DNA of 64,000 nt from Parapristionchus giblindavisi (lineage: Eukaryota; Nematoda; Chromadorea; Rhabditida; Diplogasteridae). The notes below the pieces were generated by a model, which saw nothing but the letters and a program-made list of their open reading frames with translations, did no database searches and was not told the DNA's origin. The stretch spans positions 635,001 to 699,000 of the forward strand of contig CALSFV010000039.1 of assembly GCA_943737045.1 (NCBI GenBank). The letters are read 5' to 3'. Made by a program: the position numbers and the translations under genes. Shown here in pieces: positions 46,077 to 56,910 of this stretch (positions are counted from its first letter, which is position 1; each line of letters begins with the position of its first letter).

Positions 46077-47100
46077 CGCAAACGCGCAAAGCCGACGCGG
46101 TGGATGGCGCGGCAGACACCATGCCCAGTGGGCTGAACAGCTCTGCAAGTGCAAGCAATTGTCCGAAGCTGAAGTGAAAACTCTCTGCGAGAAGGTTAGT
46201 ATATTCATATTCAAACCATTTTCATTTTAAAGTTCTTGATAATATAATGGTTATAACAGCAACATTGATTATATGAAAGCAAAGTATTCGTTTATATTTG
46301 AAGGCTAAAGAGGTACTGGAGTAGGAGTCAAACGTGCAAGAAGTACGTTGCCCCGTGACCGTCTGCGGTGATGTTTACGAACAATTCCACGATCTCATGG
46401 AGCTATTCAAGGTGATCTATGCTTTATTTTTTCGCTGCAGTTTCTCAAAAACCTATTTACGTTTCCTAAATTGTGCATACACTCTGGTGATTCATAAACG
46501 CATTGTTGTCTCGATTTGTTTATCATTCCTTTCACAATAATCAATACATTTCAGATGGGAGGTAAAAGTCCAGAAACGAACTACCTCTTCATGGGTGACT
46601 ACGCAGATAGAGGATACTACTCTGTAGAAACTGTATCACTACTAGCTTGCTTAAAGGTATCGATTTTGAACACGAGCAAATTACTCAATGCTTTATTATG
46701 AAATTAAACAATCGTATATAGGTCCGCAGCAAGGACAGAGTCACCATCCTCCGTGGTAACCACGAATCTAGGCAAATTACTCAGGTATTGATTATTTTCA
46801 TTGACTTTCTATCGATTTATGCAAATGCGGATTATGCAATCGGTTGTACTTTTCATATTGCCGTTCAGGTACACGGTTTCTATGACGAATGTCTGCAAAA
46901 GTTCGGCAATTCAAATGCGTGTAAATACTTCACTGATTTGTTCGACTGCTTCCCTCTGACAGCACTGGAGCGACGGACAGATCTTCTGCCTGCACGGAGG
47001 TGACATAGACACGCTCGTCATAGCTGGTCGGGCAGAAGAGAATTCTTGAAGGCTGGATAAGGATACCGATGAGGTTCGGTCATGGAGGTACCCCCTGTTT
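46077..47100 (+). pseudogene. Decayed PP2A catalytic subunit gene (let-92/PPP2C-like)
   Basis: Exons: about 46077-46194 (WAEQLCKCKQLSE), 46304-46411, 46555-46656, 46722-46784 and 46869 onward, with introns retained, so this is a duplicated gene rather than a processed copy. Family landmarks are clear: [65 protein letters not shown]. Damage: an in-frame TAG at 46322-46324 in exon 2; the metal-binding GDxHG motif reads GDVYE (catalytic His lost); GDYVDRG reads GDYADRG; a one-base loss near 46963 shifts frame so that GQIFCLHGG is read only in another frame; beyond about 47000 homology fades. An active phosphatase is excluded. RGNHE is intact. Promoter-like 'ttatataagc' lies near 45770. Confidence 0.88.
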
Positions 47101-47787
47101 AAACATGCATTTTCGAAAATTGCCCCCGGTAAAAATGGAATTTAGGTGAATTTTTTAGAATTCTCCTTGTATAATTTACCTCGTTTACTATTTTATGTTT
47201 GAATGAAACGCTGTAGAATCGAGCTCCATGTAGGCCTATGGGTGTGATGTCTCGTTGATCAATTTTTTCACAGTTGCACTTTGGGTTGAGAGTAGTACCA
47301 TTGAAGAACTCTTTAATGAATACGTCAACCATAGATTACATAGATTCCACAATAATGACGTATATATCATGTAGATCGATAAGTATTCCATAGTTACATC
47401 GATTCTCAATTTTTCGTTTATGGATCTTTCATCTCGTACAGGTCGATGAATAATCAACAAAATGGCCGACATCGTCGTTGCTGGAAGACCCACCTACATC
47501 GTCTACTGCTAGCGCTTACACTGCAGGTGACCAGTTGACATAGATGATAGGGATAACATCTTTCGCTGGGGTTGGTCCGGGATCATTTGACGGGTCCCGA
47601 GTAAAGTAGTTTTTGTTGTGGAAAATGCATCTCCTGTTTTTTTTTTCTATTTTCAGCATACATGGGCTCCAACATGGGGGTGCCCCCCCCTGTATCTTAG
47701 GGGTTTTCGAAAAAAATAATATAGATAAAGTGCAAAATCATGTTTTCCACTGAGTCAATATACGATTATTTCCTTGCTTTCCTTTAG

Positions 47788-49236
47788 ATGTCAAGATTCG
47801 TGTGTGGAGATTCGTCAGGCTGCACAGGAATTGTTAGTGAAAGAATTATCGAGAATTGGAGCGAATGGAAGAAGATTGATTGAGGTGAGGAGGGGGTCAT
47901 GATCTTACGAGTAATATGTGGATGGATAAGCAAATTAGTCGAGGTATGTAGTAGATGGATACTGTAGTCAACGAATACTGTAGTCGCTGTGTACTATTCG
48001 ACGGATACTTCTTTCGATTTGTAGATATACGGTATTTACACAGGATAGAGACAGTTGCTTTATTGATAGATCATTCCTTGTCATTCTATTAATTCTCTAT
48101 CATTTTGTCCCTACTGTCAATCTCTTAGTGTATCTCTCAATCTATCGCACTCGTTATTCAAATGTTTCTCATTTAAAAAAGTCTTTCATGCACCTTAGCT
48201 CACTTTTCCTCGTTCCTTGACTCTATCTATGACATTGTCTGTTCCTTCCAGTGGGTTAGAGCACAGGCATACAGACAAGCCTGGTCAGGCACACAGGAGA
48301 AATGAGAGGAGAGAGCGAGCGAGAGAGTTCGCTGATCCTAGAGAGTGCACATGCGAGGTTTGTAGTTTGAACTTCTATAAATAGCGCTCGGCCTGCTCAT
48401 TCTTCGCCTCTGATTCATCAGTTGCGCCTCTCTCCTTCGAGAGAATTTTGTCTTGGGGAATGGACTTCACGATCAAGTCCCTTCCCTGCCCCGGACTTCT
48501 CCATCTACTTGGAGAAGTCGCAGCGCAGGAGCCGGCTGGGGCGCACCCCCCCCCCTCCCAGGGCCTCTTTCTGGGAAAGGGGGGGGGGCATAAAAGGGGC
48601 GTGGCAAGTGTCGGCATTTGCGGAAAAAGCGCCTGATTTTTTATCTCTATCATAAACAACCTTTGAATATATGGTCAACGCCAGTTTAATTGATGCTATG
48701 TGAATGGTGTGTTAAAAGTCACGGAAAGAAAAAGATGGAGAGAAAATGTGTAAATCGAGGAGAGTTTTCACTGAATATCTTCTGATCTAATCATATTCAT
48801 TCATATCTCCACTTTCCAGTCATGGGCTCCATTCCTTCCTCCCCTTCTCGACTCTTCTCTTTCCATCTTTGGCCCTCGCTCCTCCCTTCCAACATCGTCA
48901 TCATCATCGTCCTCCTCGACACCAGGATCCTCTATTATCGTTCCACCGACTCCGCCTCCTATTCCGCCCAGGACCAAACACAAAGTACAGTTGCGTATTT
49001 GATTATTTAGCTTAGGCCCTTGTCAGTGAACATTTTATGGTGATTTGATGAAGAAGAGTTAGAGTTATTATAATTTGTTTGGTTAAAAAGGCGCCTTTAT
49101 TGTCTATGCCTCTTCTTTAAAATATATGAAATGCTTAAAATATATAAATTACGTTTGTATTCAGGGTGATCCGGTCGGTCCATTTCTTCCATCAGCGGCC
49201 CCGCGAATGCCCGAACGAGAGGACGGTGAGGAGTAG
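47788..49236 (+). pseudogene. WDR7 / rabconnectin-3 beta (rbc-2-like) gene fragment
   Basis: Exon 47788-47884 encodes EIRQAAQELLVKELSRIG, matching the conserved helical segment of WDR7 (..REAAQALLLAEL.RIG..). The next exon, 48820-48984, starts SWAPFLPPLL, the following conserved piece (TWAPFLP in relatives), then a Ser-rich linker and PPTPPPIPPRTKHK. Phases join exactly (phase 0). A possible third exon, 49165-49236, stops after 24 codons. The upstream WD40 and downstream C-terminal parts are absent from the window, so it is a fragment or a truncated duplicate. Family recognition is from memory of the motif, so moderate certainty. Confidence 0.6.
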
Positions 49237-49339
49237 GGTGTACGAGAGGTGAATATTCATTACTGTTTACTTCTAACGAGAGGACGGTGAGGAGTGGGGT
49301 GTACGAGAGGTGAATATTCATTACTGTTTACTTCTAACG
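49214..49339. repeat. Direct tandem duplication, 63-bp unit
   Basis: 'acgagaggacggtgaggagt' through 'tattcattactgtttacttc' occurs twice in a row with a single base difference. The TAG ending the third WDR7-like exon candidate lies in the first unit. Confidence 0.85.
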
Positions 49340-49577
49340 ATTTTGTAACCTGACAAGGGAAGTGTAAGAAATATCTTTTAGACCTATGGACGGGAATATT
49401 TTTCCTCGATAGCTATAGGCAATATAAGGTCGGAACCAAAAAATCAGCGGCTGGCATGTACTTTCCGATTTAATATAAATAATTATATTTTGTACGTTCG
49501 AACGCGCTTTTCACAGGCTGCGTAGGCGATGAAATAAGACTTCTCTGATAGAGCCCTTGCAAGAGCAGTGAGAGCAC

Positions 49578-49675
49578 AGCGGCGTGGTATAGTGGTAGTG
49601 TGTTCTCCTCTTGATCACTATGTGGGAGGTTCGAAATGACATTTTTCTTTTGCTGATTTTTAAACTTTGATTGTA
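49578..49675 (+). ncRNA. tRNA-like sequence, probable SINE head (copy 2)
   Basis: 'gcgtggtatagtggtagtgt' is a good A-box D-arm and 'gggaggttcgaa' a partial B box, but acceptor and T stems do not close. It is followed by 'cttttgctgattttta', shared with the tRNA-like sequence at 36370. Not a functional tRNA. Confidence 0.35.
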
Positions 49676-50207
49676 GATTACGGTACTGTACGTAGGTACG
49701 GTAGTACAGGTTGTACAGTCAGTGGTTACGGTAGTTGTCTGTTGTGTGGTATGTGATTAGGTTGCGGTAAAATGTCAACGAGATATACTTTTGTATACAT
49801 CATTAGACCTTGTATTGGCTAGATAAAAAAGGTACCACGTGTGTTAGCTCATACTTTTGATCGTGAACTAGGAGCAGCAAAATTGTTTATGAATTTGTGT
49901 TGTCACAGCGGTAATTGGGAAAGCATTTGGATATAGTTAAATCATTATTCTCATTGCAGACCAGAAGAGTATGTTCGACTGGCAGTTCCATGGATGGTGT
50001 GCAGAAGATGACTGCATTCGTGTGAGGTACGGTATGCGAAATTGTAGTTTGAATAGGATCAAGTTATTGATTAGCAGTAAATGATATTTCTTACCTTAGA
50101 GTGTCTTACGTAGTAGTATGAACAAAAATTCGGCTCAAAGAATGATCGTTATGTTTCATTCAGAGTTACGATTTTTTATCTTGACTTTTGATCTTTGGTC
50201 TTTGCAG

Positions 50208-50545
50208 TAGAGCGTACGCCAACGATGCTCTACAATCTCCTAATCTATGTGCTGGTGATCAGTGTAATGTTAATCTTCGTGTGTTTACCGTATACCTCAA
50301 TTCATCCACATCCTCACAACCACCTTACAATTTTATTATTGATTTGTACAAATTGTATTTTAGATATATGTTATATTGTGTTTTATCCGTTATTTACTTT
50401 TTTCATTGCAAACATTTTTTTATATCAATTTATGAAAGAAAAGCCTTTAATTTCCATGTTTGATTATTTTAAAGTTTTAAAATTGTTTATAAATAGCTTG
50501 CATAAATATATTTATCCACACCGTCGTTGTTCCGAAATATGCTAA
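50208..50545 (+). CDS. Possible terminal exon of a multi-pass membrane protein
   Basis: An acceptor ending gtctttgcag at 50207 opens a frame of about 112 codons (LLIYVLVISVMLIFVCLP, then LTILLLICTNCILDICYIVF, FTFFIANIFLYQF) with three hydrophobic segments and a basic end (HRRCSEIC, stop). The spacing of the hydrophobic runs suggests the last helices of a receptor-like protein, and nematode chemoreceptors are one option, but AT-rich intergenic DNA can also give such frames. A possible preceding exon is 49961-50026 (MFDWQFHGWCAEDDCIRV), but its phase does not fit. Polyadenylation-like signals follow at about 50560. Confidence 0.35.
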
Positions 50546-50999
50546 TAATAATGAAAATAATAAATAAATTTGTAAATTGGCAAAACGAAATTAGGTAAAG
50601 TATATGCTACATTGTAGTAGTACGTTCAAACGGGCGATTTATGAAGCCCGAAAAAAAATGACACACCGCACTTAATCTGACCCTACGAACCGGGTTACGG
50701 TAGTTTACGATAGGCCATAATCATATTCACGAACACAGTGCTTATTCGCGCGATAATTACTAAATCTGACCTATCGCAACCAATCTGACCCACTGGACTG
50801 GGCTACTGTAGGTTACGGTAGGTGGATTACGGTAGATTATGGTGGCTTCACTAATGAGTTAACTTGGTATCTGTTTGAACCGGCTGAGCTCCGCCCAACG
50901 TCCGGTAGTTTAGTTGTACATCAAACCCGTCTGGGGTACGCCGAACTCTCTAATACTACTATATAAGCCCCATTGACGGCATAGGGGGGAGTTGAAAGT

Positions 51000-51430
51000 T
51001 CGAAGAAAAGTTCGCATCTTTCTTCGCAAGTTTGGTGCGATCTTTCCTTCGAAGTTTCTCGCGAACTTTGATAGATTGCACGGACCCCTGGTATTCGAGA
51101 AAATCGATAACGAAAACCCGAATATTGAAGGCGTGAGACGCGGCTATCTTGATATTTCTAACCATATCAACTCGGTTTTCACCTCAAATCCACTACACTA
51201 CAAGTGTCGGTGACATTGAAGATGAAAACCGAGTTGATATGGTTAGAAATATCAAAATAGCCGTGTTCATGCCTTCAATATTCGGGTTTTTATTATCGAT
51301 TTTCTCGAATACCAGAAGCTCGTGGCAAGTAAACTCAACGGATATCCACTCAGAATTTCATACCGAATTCAGTGATATATCTCACTAACCTTAAATCCAT
51401 GGTGAGTTCTTAGCATTCCCTTGTCAGTTC
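51000..51430. repeat. Right inverted arm with an internal palindrome
   Basis: 51000-51080 and 51300-51425 mirror 45125-45330. Between them lies a separate hairpin: 'gaaaacccgaatattgaagg' (51111) with 'ccttcaatattcgggttttt' (51274), through 'gatatttctaaccatatcaa' and its inverse. The mirrored arms create open frames on both strands. Confidence 0.75.
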
Positions 51431-51990
51431 ATGTTATCAGATGAAATGACCAATTTGGATCATAAATGGATATACTTTATTTGTTATTGTGTGCTACCGA
51501 CAGCTCTTCTAAAACATGAAAACGGAGGAGAGAATGAATAAGAGGATTTGTTGAAACATATTTGAACACTTTCGAAATAACGCTAAATATCTGGAATAGG
51601 GTTCCCACAGACTCAATAATGTTGAGATTGATCCCCTCATGAATCACCGTGTTATGTGTGGCTGGAGTCAGTCATGCAAACTCAAGGGTCTCCTGTTTTA
51701 AGTTGTTAAGATGAGGCTTAGAAATACCTAGGACTATCTCTGAGAATCAAAATGTACTGGGATGCAGTGAGATAGAAGAGTACAAGTAAACTGAGATCGT
51801 CAAATCAAATCAAATTATTTATTCCAGCATAAGAAAGATACGGGACTGTATTGGGTGGTAATTATCAGTCATTATTGATTTATCTTGAATCACAAATGAT
51901 TTTATCGGAAATGTAGCCTAAATACAATCACCAACTTGGCAGTTTTACATAACTTTCAACGTTTTTTCGAATCATATTGATGACTTATAT
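51430..51990. repeat. Repeat inverted at 54840-55760
   Basis: Matches in inverted orientation with 54840-55760, including 'gggttcccaca', 'aatctcaacattattg' (its inverse here) and 'ccaacttggcagttttacat'. The 55173 hAT MITE is absent here, giving its empty site at about 51600-51611. Confidence 0.8.
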
Positions 51991-52398
51991 GACTTGGAAA
52001 AAATTCAAAAAGATTTTTCACTTTTGATAGATCAAAAATTGTCACTATTATAGTTCGTCAGGACAGATATTCGTTTCGGAAGTTGGTTTGACGTTAAGTA
52101 GGAATTTCTATAATATGGTTGTAGGGGAAATTATTATATAAGAGGCCTTCCACCGCCTTGTCATTTTATTTACATACTTGTTTTGCTTATCCACCAGATG
52201 AAATATCCATAACGAAGTAGCACATTAACAGTTTCTCGAATCCGTACCTGAAACCCTTCCTATTAAAACTGCCACCATCCAAAACCGAAATCGCCTTATG
52301 TGACGGAAATTCATCTATCCCTCCTCTTCTGGACTTATACATATCATCCCTATTCATTATATTTGATGGAATAAAGAAATTAATTAATTAATTAACAG

Positions 52399-52632
52399 GC
52401 ACCGAAGGAAGAGTCCGACGGTCAAGAGGAGGGGCGTGATCGACAGCTACGCCAACTCTTCCGATCAGGAGATGCTGAACAGCACCTGGGGAAGTCGAAG
52501 GATGAAGAGGAAGAGGCTAACCACCCAGTAGATGATCATCATAGTCATGAAGAAGGAGATGATGATGGAAATGATCATGCCCGTTTCGACTCCTCCCAGT
52601 ACTCACTGTCGGAGACATTCAATGATTTCTGA
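52399..52632 (+). pseudogene. Duplicated terminal exon of the large gene, open frame retained
   Basis: After acceptor aattaacag at 52398 it reads APKEESDGQEEGRDRQL.. to YSLSETFNDF and stop TGA (78 codons), versus 80 codons at 33975-34214. Differences are mostly substitutions plus in-frame gaps, with no frameshift or stop. No upstream exons of the gene exist nearby, so it is an exon-plus-3'-region duplicate. The open frame could reflect youth, a use as alternative last exon, or selection. The paralogue's acidic NEDEEEE stretch is shortened here. Confidence 0.65.
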
Positions 52633-53205
52633 ATGAACTAGCCACGTTTTTTTAAAATTCTTATTTATTAACGCTCTCTATTTTTTGCAACTCTAAAATA
52701 TCTAATATGTTTGTTTATGTTCACTGTCCGTTCGCTAGTTTCCACTTTATTCTTTCGTATTTGTACTTTTTAGTCATCTATCATTGCTCGCTTTTTAGTT
52801 AGCCCTTTTTCCCGTGTTTCATTTTTTAAAATATTTCTTGTATGTAGTGCTTTTAGAATATGTGAATCTGTTCATGTCAGACCCCTTGCCTCCGTCCCGA
52901 CCTCATTCCCACCCGGGTTTCTGTACTATTATCTGCCTTACAATTCCCGTGCCTCTCGATCTGTTTTTTAAAATCAATCCGAACCAGGTTCTGACCTACC
53001 GTTACTTCCTATATTCTTCCCATTCCCAAAAAACCGTCCAGATATTCCCCATGATGTACCTACATGTTCATTTCTCAGCCCCACTTTTCTTGTCAGCATG
53101 GAGATTTCTTCTAGCTTGTTCTCTGTCCAGTGGAAAATATTTCACTTCCTTGCCCTGTCTTGTCAGTTCTCTGTTTCTCCGAGTGAAGTACTTTTCACTT
53201 GTGTT

Positions 53206-53287
53206 GTGTTCAAATGTTGCGATAATCGACGAGATGTGAAAAAAGGAGAGTTTTCTCTGCTTTTTTATTCTTTTCGCAACTTTGAAC
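53206..53287. mobile_element. Hairpin element M6 copy
   Basis: 'gttcaaatgttgcgataatc' mirrored by 'tcttttcgcaactttgaac'. Shared with 35537-35615 through the segmental duplication. Confidence 0.5.
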
Positions 53288-53755
53288 AATGAAGGGTTCC
53301 GAATTTATTGTGCCGTTCCCCCTTATTCATGCCTCACCATGATTTGATCTTTGATCCTTTTTTGCACCTCTTGTGTCCCCCACTTTCATGTTCTATCTGA
53401 TAATTGTGAAAAGTTGACTGTCTCATCGTAATAAAGAGCACCAAGTGTGTCTTACGTTTCTGTAGTACACATTAATGGTTGAGAGGGATCGTCGTCGTTT
53501 TCAAACTGACTCAACATCACAGTATAATATAGTAAAACGAGGTGTGGCGACGTTTACCAAATTCTACACAATGAGCAAGGCTTGCAATAGTTTAAAACAC
53601 GCTCCCTAAAATCCGAAAAAAACAACCGCAGGGATAGAGCACAAAGTTTCAAAATCATCCTAGATCATTCATATTTGGTGATTGGAGTCCCTAGCGGTGG
53701 GATACACTTCAGCCAAAAAAAATAAACCGAATTATCCATTTTTCATCTACCTAAG

Positions 53756-54744
53756 AGGCCGTTTGTGTAAAAGTCGAACAATGGTTGGCACAGGCCAAAA
53801 TTTTTGATACCCTCAAAACTTGTGTATAGGGGTTATCGACCATGCTGATGAAGATAGGCATAGTCATTTTGGCTCCAGTGTTCCCGCACCGCCTGGGCAG
53901 GATTACGGTAAGATCACGTTTTCAGGCCATTCTCGGTCCATAGTAGAGCTAGAGGTATGAAAATTGGGCTCCTAGGACAGAATTCGATGGCGATGATGGC
54001 TGTCTACATCATTAGTTTTGAAAATTTTTCAAAAGGTCGATTATGGGAAATTTTGATGGAGACGTTTGCGCCACAGACGAGTATGACAGTTCGAACCGGC
54101 GCGACGAGAGGATCACAACGATGTATTATGAGCCCATATCTCCGTTGCACCGCTAATATTGCCTCGATATAGTGATCTGTAAAATCACGAGGAGTTGTCT
54201 GCGTCTCTCTATTCCGCGCGCTCTCTCGGCACTCTCTCATTTCGCCGCGCTCTCTCGAGAGTGCGAGAGAGCGCGCGGAATTGAGAGAGTCCTCTTGTTT
54301 AACTCTTTCGCAGATCACTATATCGAGGCAATATTAGCGGTGCAACGGAGATATGGGCTCATAATACATCGTTGTGATGCTCTCGTCACGCCGGTTCGAA
54401 CTGTCATATTCGTCTGGGGCGCAAACGTCTCCATCAAAATTTCCGATAATCGACCTTTTGGAAAATTTTCAAAACTAATGAAGTAGATAGTCATCATCGC
54501 CATCGAATTCTGTCCCAGGAGCCCAATTTTCATACCTCTAGCTCTACCATGGACCGAGAATGGCCTGAAAAAGTGATCTTACCGTAATCCCGCTCAGGCG
54601 TTGCGGGACCACTGGAGCCAAAATGACTATGCCTATCTTCATCAGTATGGTCGATAACCCCTATACACAAGATTTGAGGGTACCACAAATTTTGGCCTGT
54701 GCCAACCCTCCCCCAGATTTGCCCGACTCTTACACAAACGGCCT
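53756..54744. mobile_element. 1-kb foldback element, about 430-bp arms
   Basis: The outer ends aggccgtttgtgtaa and ttacacaaacggcct are inverted. The arms are mirrored through 'tggctccagtg', 'gaattcgatggcgatgatgg' and 'gcggtgcaacggagatatgg'. The centre is 'cgctctctcgagagtgcgag'. It is inserted in block B relative to block A (no counterpart near 43000). The mirrored frames of 104 and 71 codons are artefacts of the inverted arms. Confidence 0.85.
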
Positions 54745-55172
54745 CCTAAAGAGAAAAATCATTTTTATTTTTTTTCAAGTCATATGAGAAAAATCTTTTT
54801 TTTCAAGTCTATTTACTTACTTATTTACTTATTTATTTACTTAAAAGTCATCAATATGATTCGAAAGAACGTTGAAAATTATGTAAAACCGCCAAGTTGG
54901 TGATTGTATGTAAACCCAATCCATCCCGTACCTTTCTTATGCTGGAATAAATGATTTGATTTGAGGATTGCAGTTTACTTGTCCTCTTCTATTTCGCTGC
55001 ATCACAGTTCATTTTGATTCGCAGAGATAGACCCAGGCATTTCTAAGCCTCATCCTAGCAACTTAAAGAAAGAGACCCTTGCGTTTGCATTACTGACTCT
55101 GGCCACGACGAACACAGGGATTTAAGAGGGGATAAATCTCAACATTATTGGGGAAAAATTATGTGTGGGAAC

Positions 55173-55591
55173 CAGGGCTGTGCATTTTACGTTTTACGAT
55201 TTTAAGAAATTTTTCGATTTTACAACTTTTTTTCGTAAAAATTTTTACGTCGTAAAAACAAAAGTTAAAAATTTAACGAGAAAAAATGGCTAAAAACTGA
55301 AGAATATTTGAAATTATATTCAAAAATTTGTGGAAAATCAATCTTTGTTATTTATATGTATACATGAGTTTTTAGCTGTAACTTCTTGCTTATCATTTGT
55401 CACTTGCATAAGAGGGCTGATCGATATACATATGAATGAACATTAGCGGGTTTCATATATTTTTTCACAAAGTACATTTGGGAAAACTTCTTGTAATTTA
55501 GACGCGAAATTTTTACGAATTTTACGAGAAAATAAGTCGTAAAATTACGTTTTACGAATATTTTACGAAAAAGATTTTACGCACAGCCCTG
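55173..55591. mobile_element. hAT-type MITE with 8-bp target duplication and empty site
   Basis: Ends cagggctgtgc and gcacagccctg (perfect inverted repeat). Target duplication gtgggaac at 55165-55172 and 55592-55599. The interior is AT-rich with repeated 'ttttacg/cgtaaaa' words and no ORF. The inverted copy of the flank at about 51600 has 'gggttcccaca' uninterrupted. Confidence 0.92.
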
Positions 55592-56142
55592 GTGGGAACC
55601 CTATTCCAGATATCTTGCGCTATTTTGAGAGTGTTCAAGTATGTTTCAACAAATTCTCTTATTCATTCTCTTCTTCGTTTTCATGTTTGTGAAGGATTGA
55701 GTTTAACAAATAAAGTATATCCATTTATGATCCACATTGGTCATTTCATCCTGAACTCTTTATACCTTAATCCTCGCAGATATACGATATATACGATTTG
55801 TGTGATGAATCTCTATTATTCTTTCCCCAAACAGTCTTATTACGAAAAACTCGAGGGTCTCCATCTTTAAATTGTGTTCAAAAGTTGAGTGCCGGAGGCA
55901 TTCAATGATTTATTAACAGTTCGATCTGCTATCTACGAGGCTATGAGTCCCTACCAACCAGAAGAGATATCAAACGAACTACATAAACCCATCCCCTCCC
56001 GTACTTATAAAGCGATGCATGACTCCGCCCATTTTTTGCTAACCTTATTTATATAGCGATGCTGACCCCGCCCATTTAACTTCGCGGGCTTAGACACTGT
56101 TTTCAAACATTAACAACCCCCAAATTCTTTATTTTTTTTAGA

Positions 56143-56388
56143 AAAAGAGTTCCAGCCAGTGCTGGAATACGCCGACAGAACGCGGACGTTAGAGGTTGGC
56201 GGCGTCCCTCTTCTGAAGAGCACATCGAGCAGACCATCAACGACGAGGACGACGAGCTTCCGAAGACGAAAGTGACCATTCGTCCTGCAAAACAGCAAAT
56301 TACGAGATTCAACCAATTTAAGCTTTGTGAACGATCACTTTGTATAAAACTTGGGTTTCTGTCAACGAGACAGATCGGTGAGCAGTAA
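56143..56388 (+). CDS. Candidate terminal exon, unrecognised (82 codons)
   Basis: After acceptor ttttttttag (56141) and one phase base, a frame runs KRVPASAGIRRQ.., EEHIEQTINDEDDELPKTKV, RPAKQQITRFNQFKLCERS to TAA. It is basic with an acidic patch. The paralogous stretch at 43290-43560 is broken, so selection is not evident. No start codon or upstream exon was found; a conserved promoter-like segment ('cttatttatatagcgatgct', 56045) precedes it, so it might instead be part of an untranslated transcript. Confidence 0.25.
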   Translation, partial: KRVPASAGIRRQNADVRGWRRPSSEEHIEQTINDEDDELPKTKVTIRPAKQQITRFNQFKLCERSLCIKLGFLSTRQIGEQ

Positions 56389-56822
56389 AGAGGACGTTGG
56401 CAAATGCAAATGCAAAGGCAAAGACAATAACGTAACGATGAAGAAGTATATTCTAACAAAGGTTATGTTCAAAAGTCATGAAAAAAGAGGCCACAAATTA
56501 TCCACAAAAGTTTCGTCTTTTCTAAACTTGAACATAACATAACAGGAAAGAGAATTCAAGGAGGGCTCGTACCTTCAAAGAAGCTTCAGGGCCCTGAGTT
56601 CACCAACTGATGTCATCTAGGCAGAGACGATAGCTTTCTAGACGACCTTGCTCCTCGGCAGGTAGGCTGAAGGTAGGCGATAGATGTCGTGCCGACCTCT
56701 GAAATGGATTTGAAATGATTTGAATGATTATGTAAACAAATAGAGACCACTCTGAACACTGGCCACACTGTCTCGTGGGCCAAAGGACAGTCGTGGCCAC
56801 ATTGCGCACATCGTCTGGGGCC

Positions 56823-56910
56823 GTATCCATGGCGTGAAGGGTAAAAGTTGACAAAGTATACTCGTGACGTCACCTTTATCGACAAATTGTTTGTAACGCT
56901 TCATGGATAC
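56823..56910. mobile_element. MITE M4 copy
   Basis: Gtatccatggcgtgaag to gcttcatggatac. Shared with block A. Confidence 0.6.

Larger units (their letters stand above)
52030..53467. repeat. Segmental duplication block B, 5' part
   Basis: Diverged direct copy of 31510-31800 plus 33960-35797: last intron, last exon and 3' region of the large gene. It lacks the M2 MITE and the 2.1-kb foldback, but has its own insertion ending 'tttgatggaataaa' (about 52240-52398) right before the exon. Confidence 0.85.

Noticed and set aside
54004..54533. Pairs of 104- and 71-codon frames on opposite strands
   Set aside because: Mirror images created by the arms of the 53756-54744 foldback.
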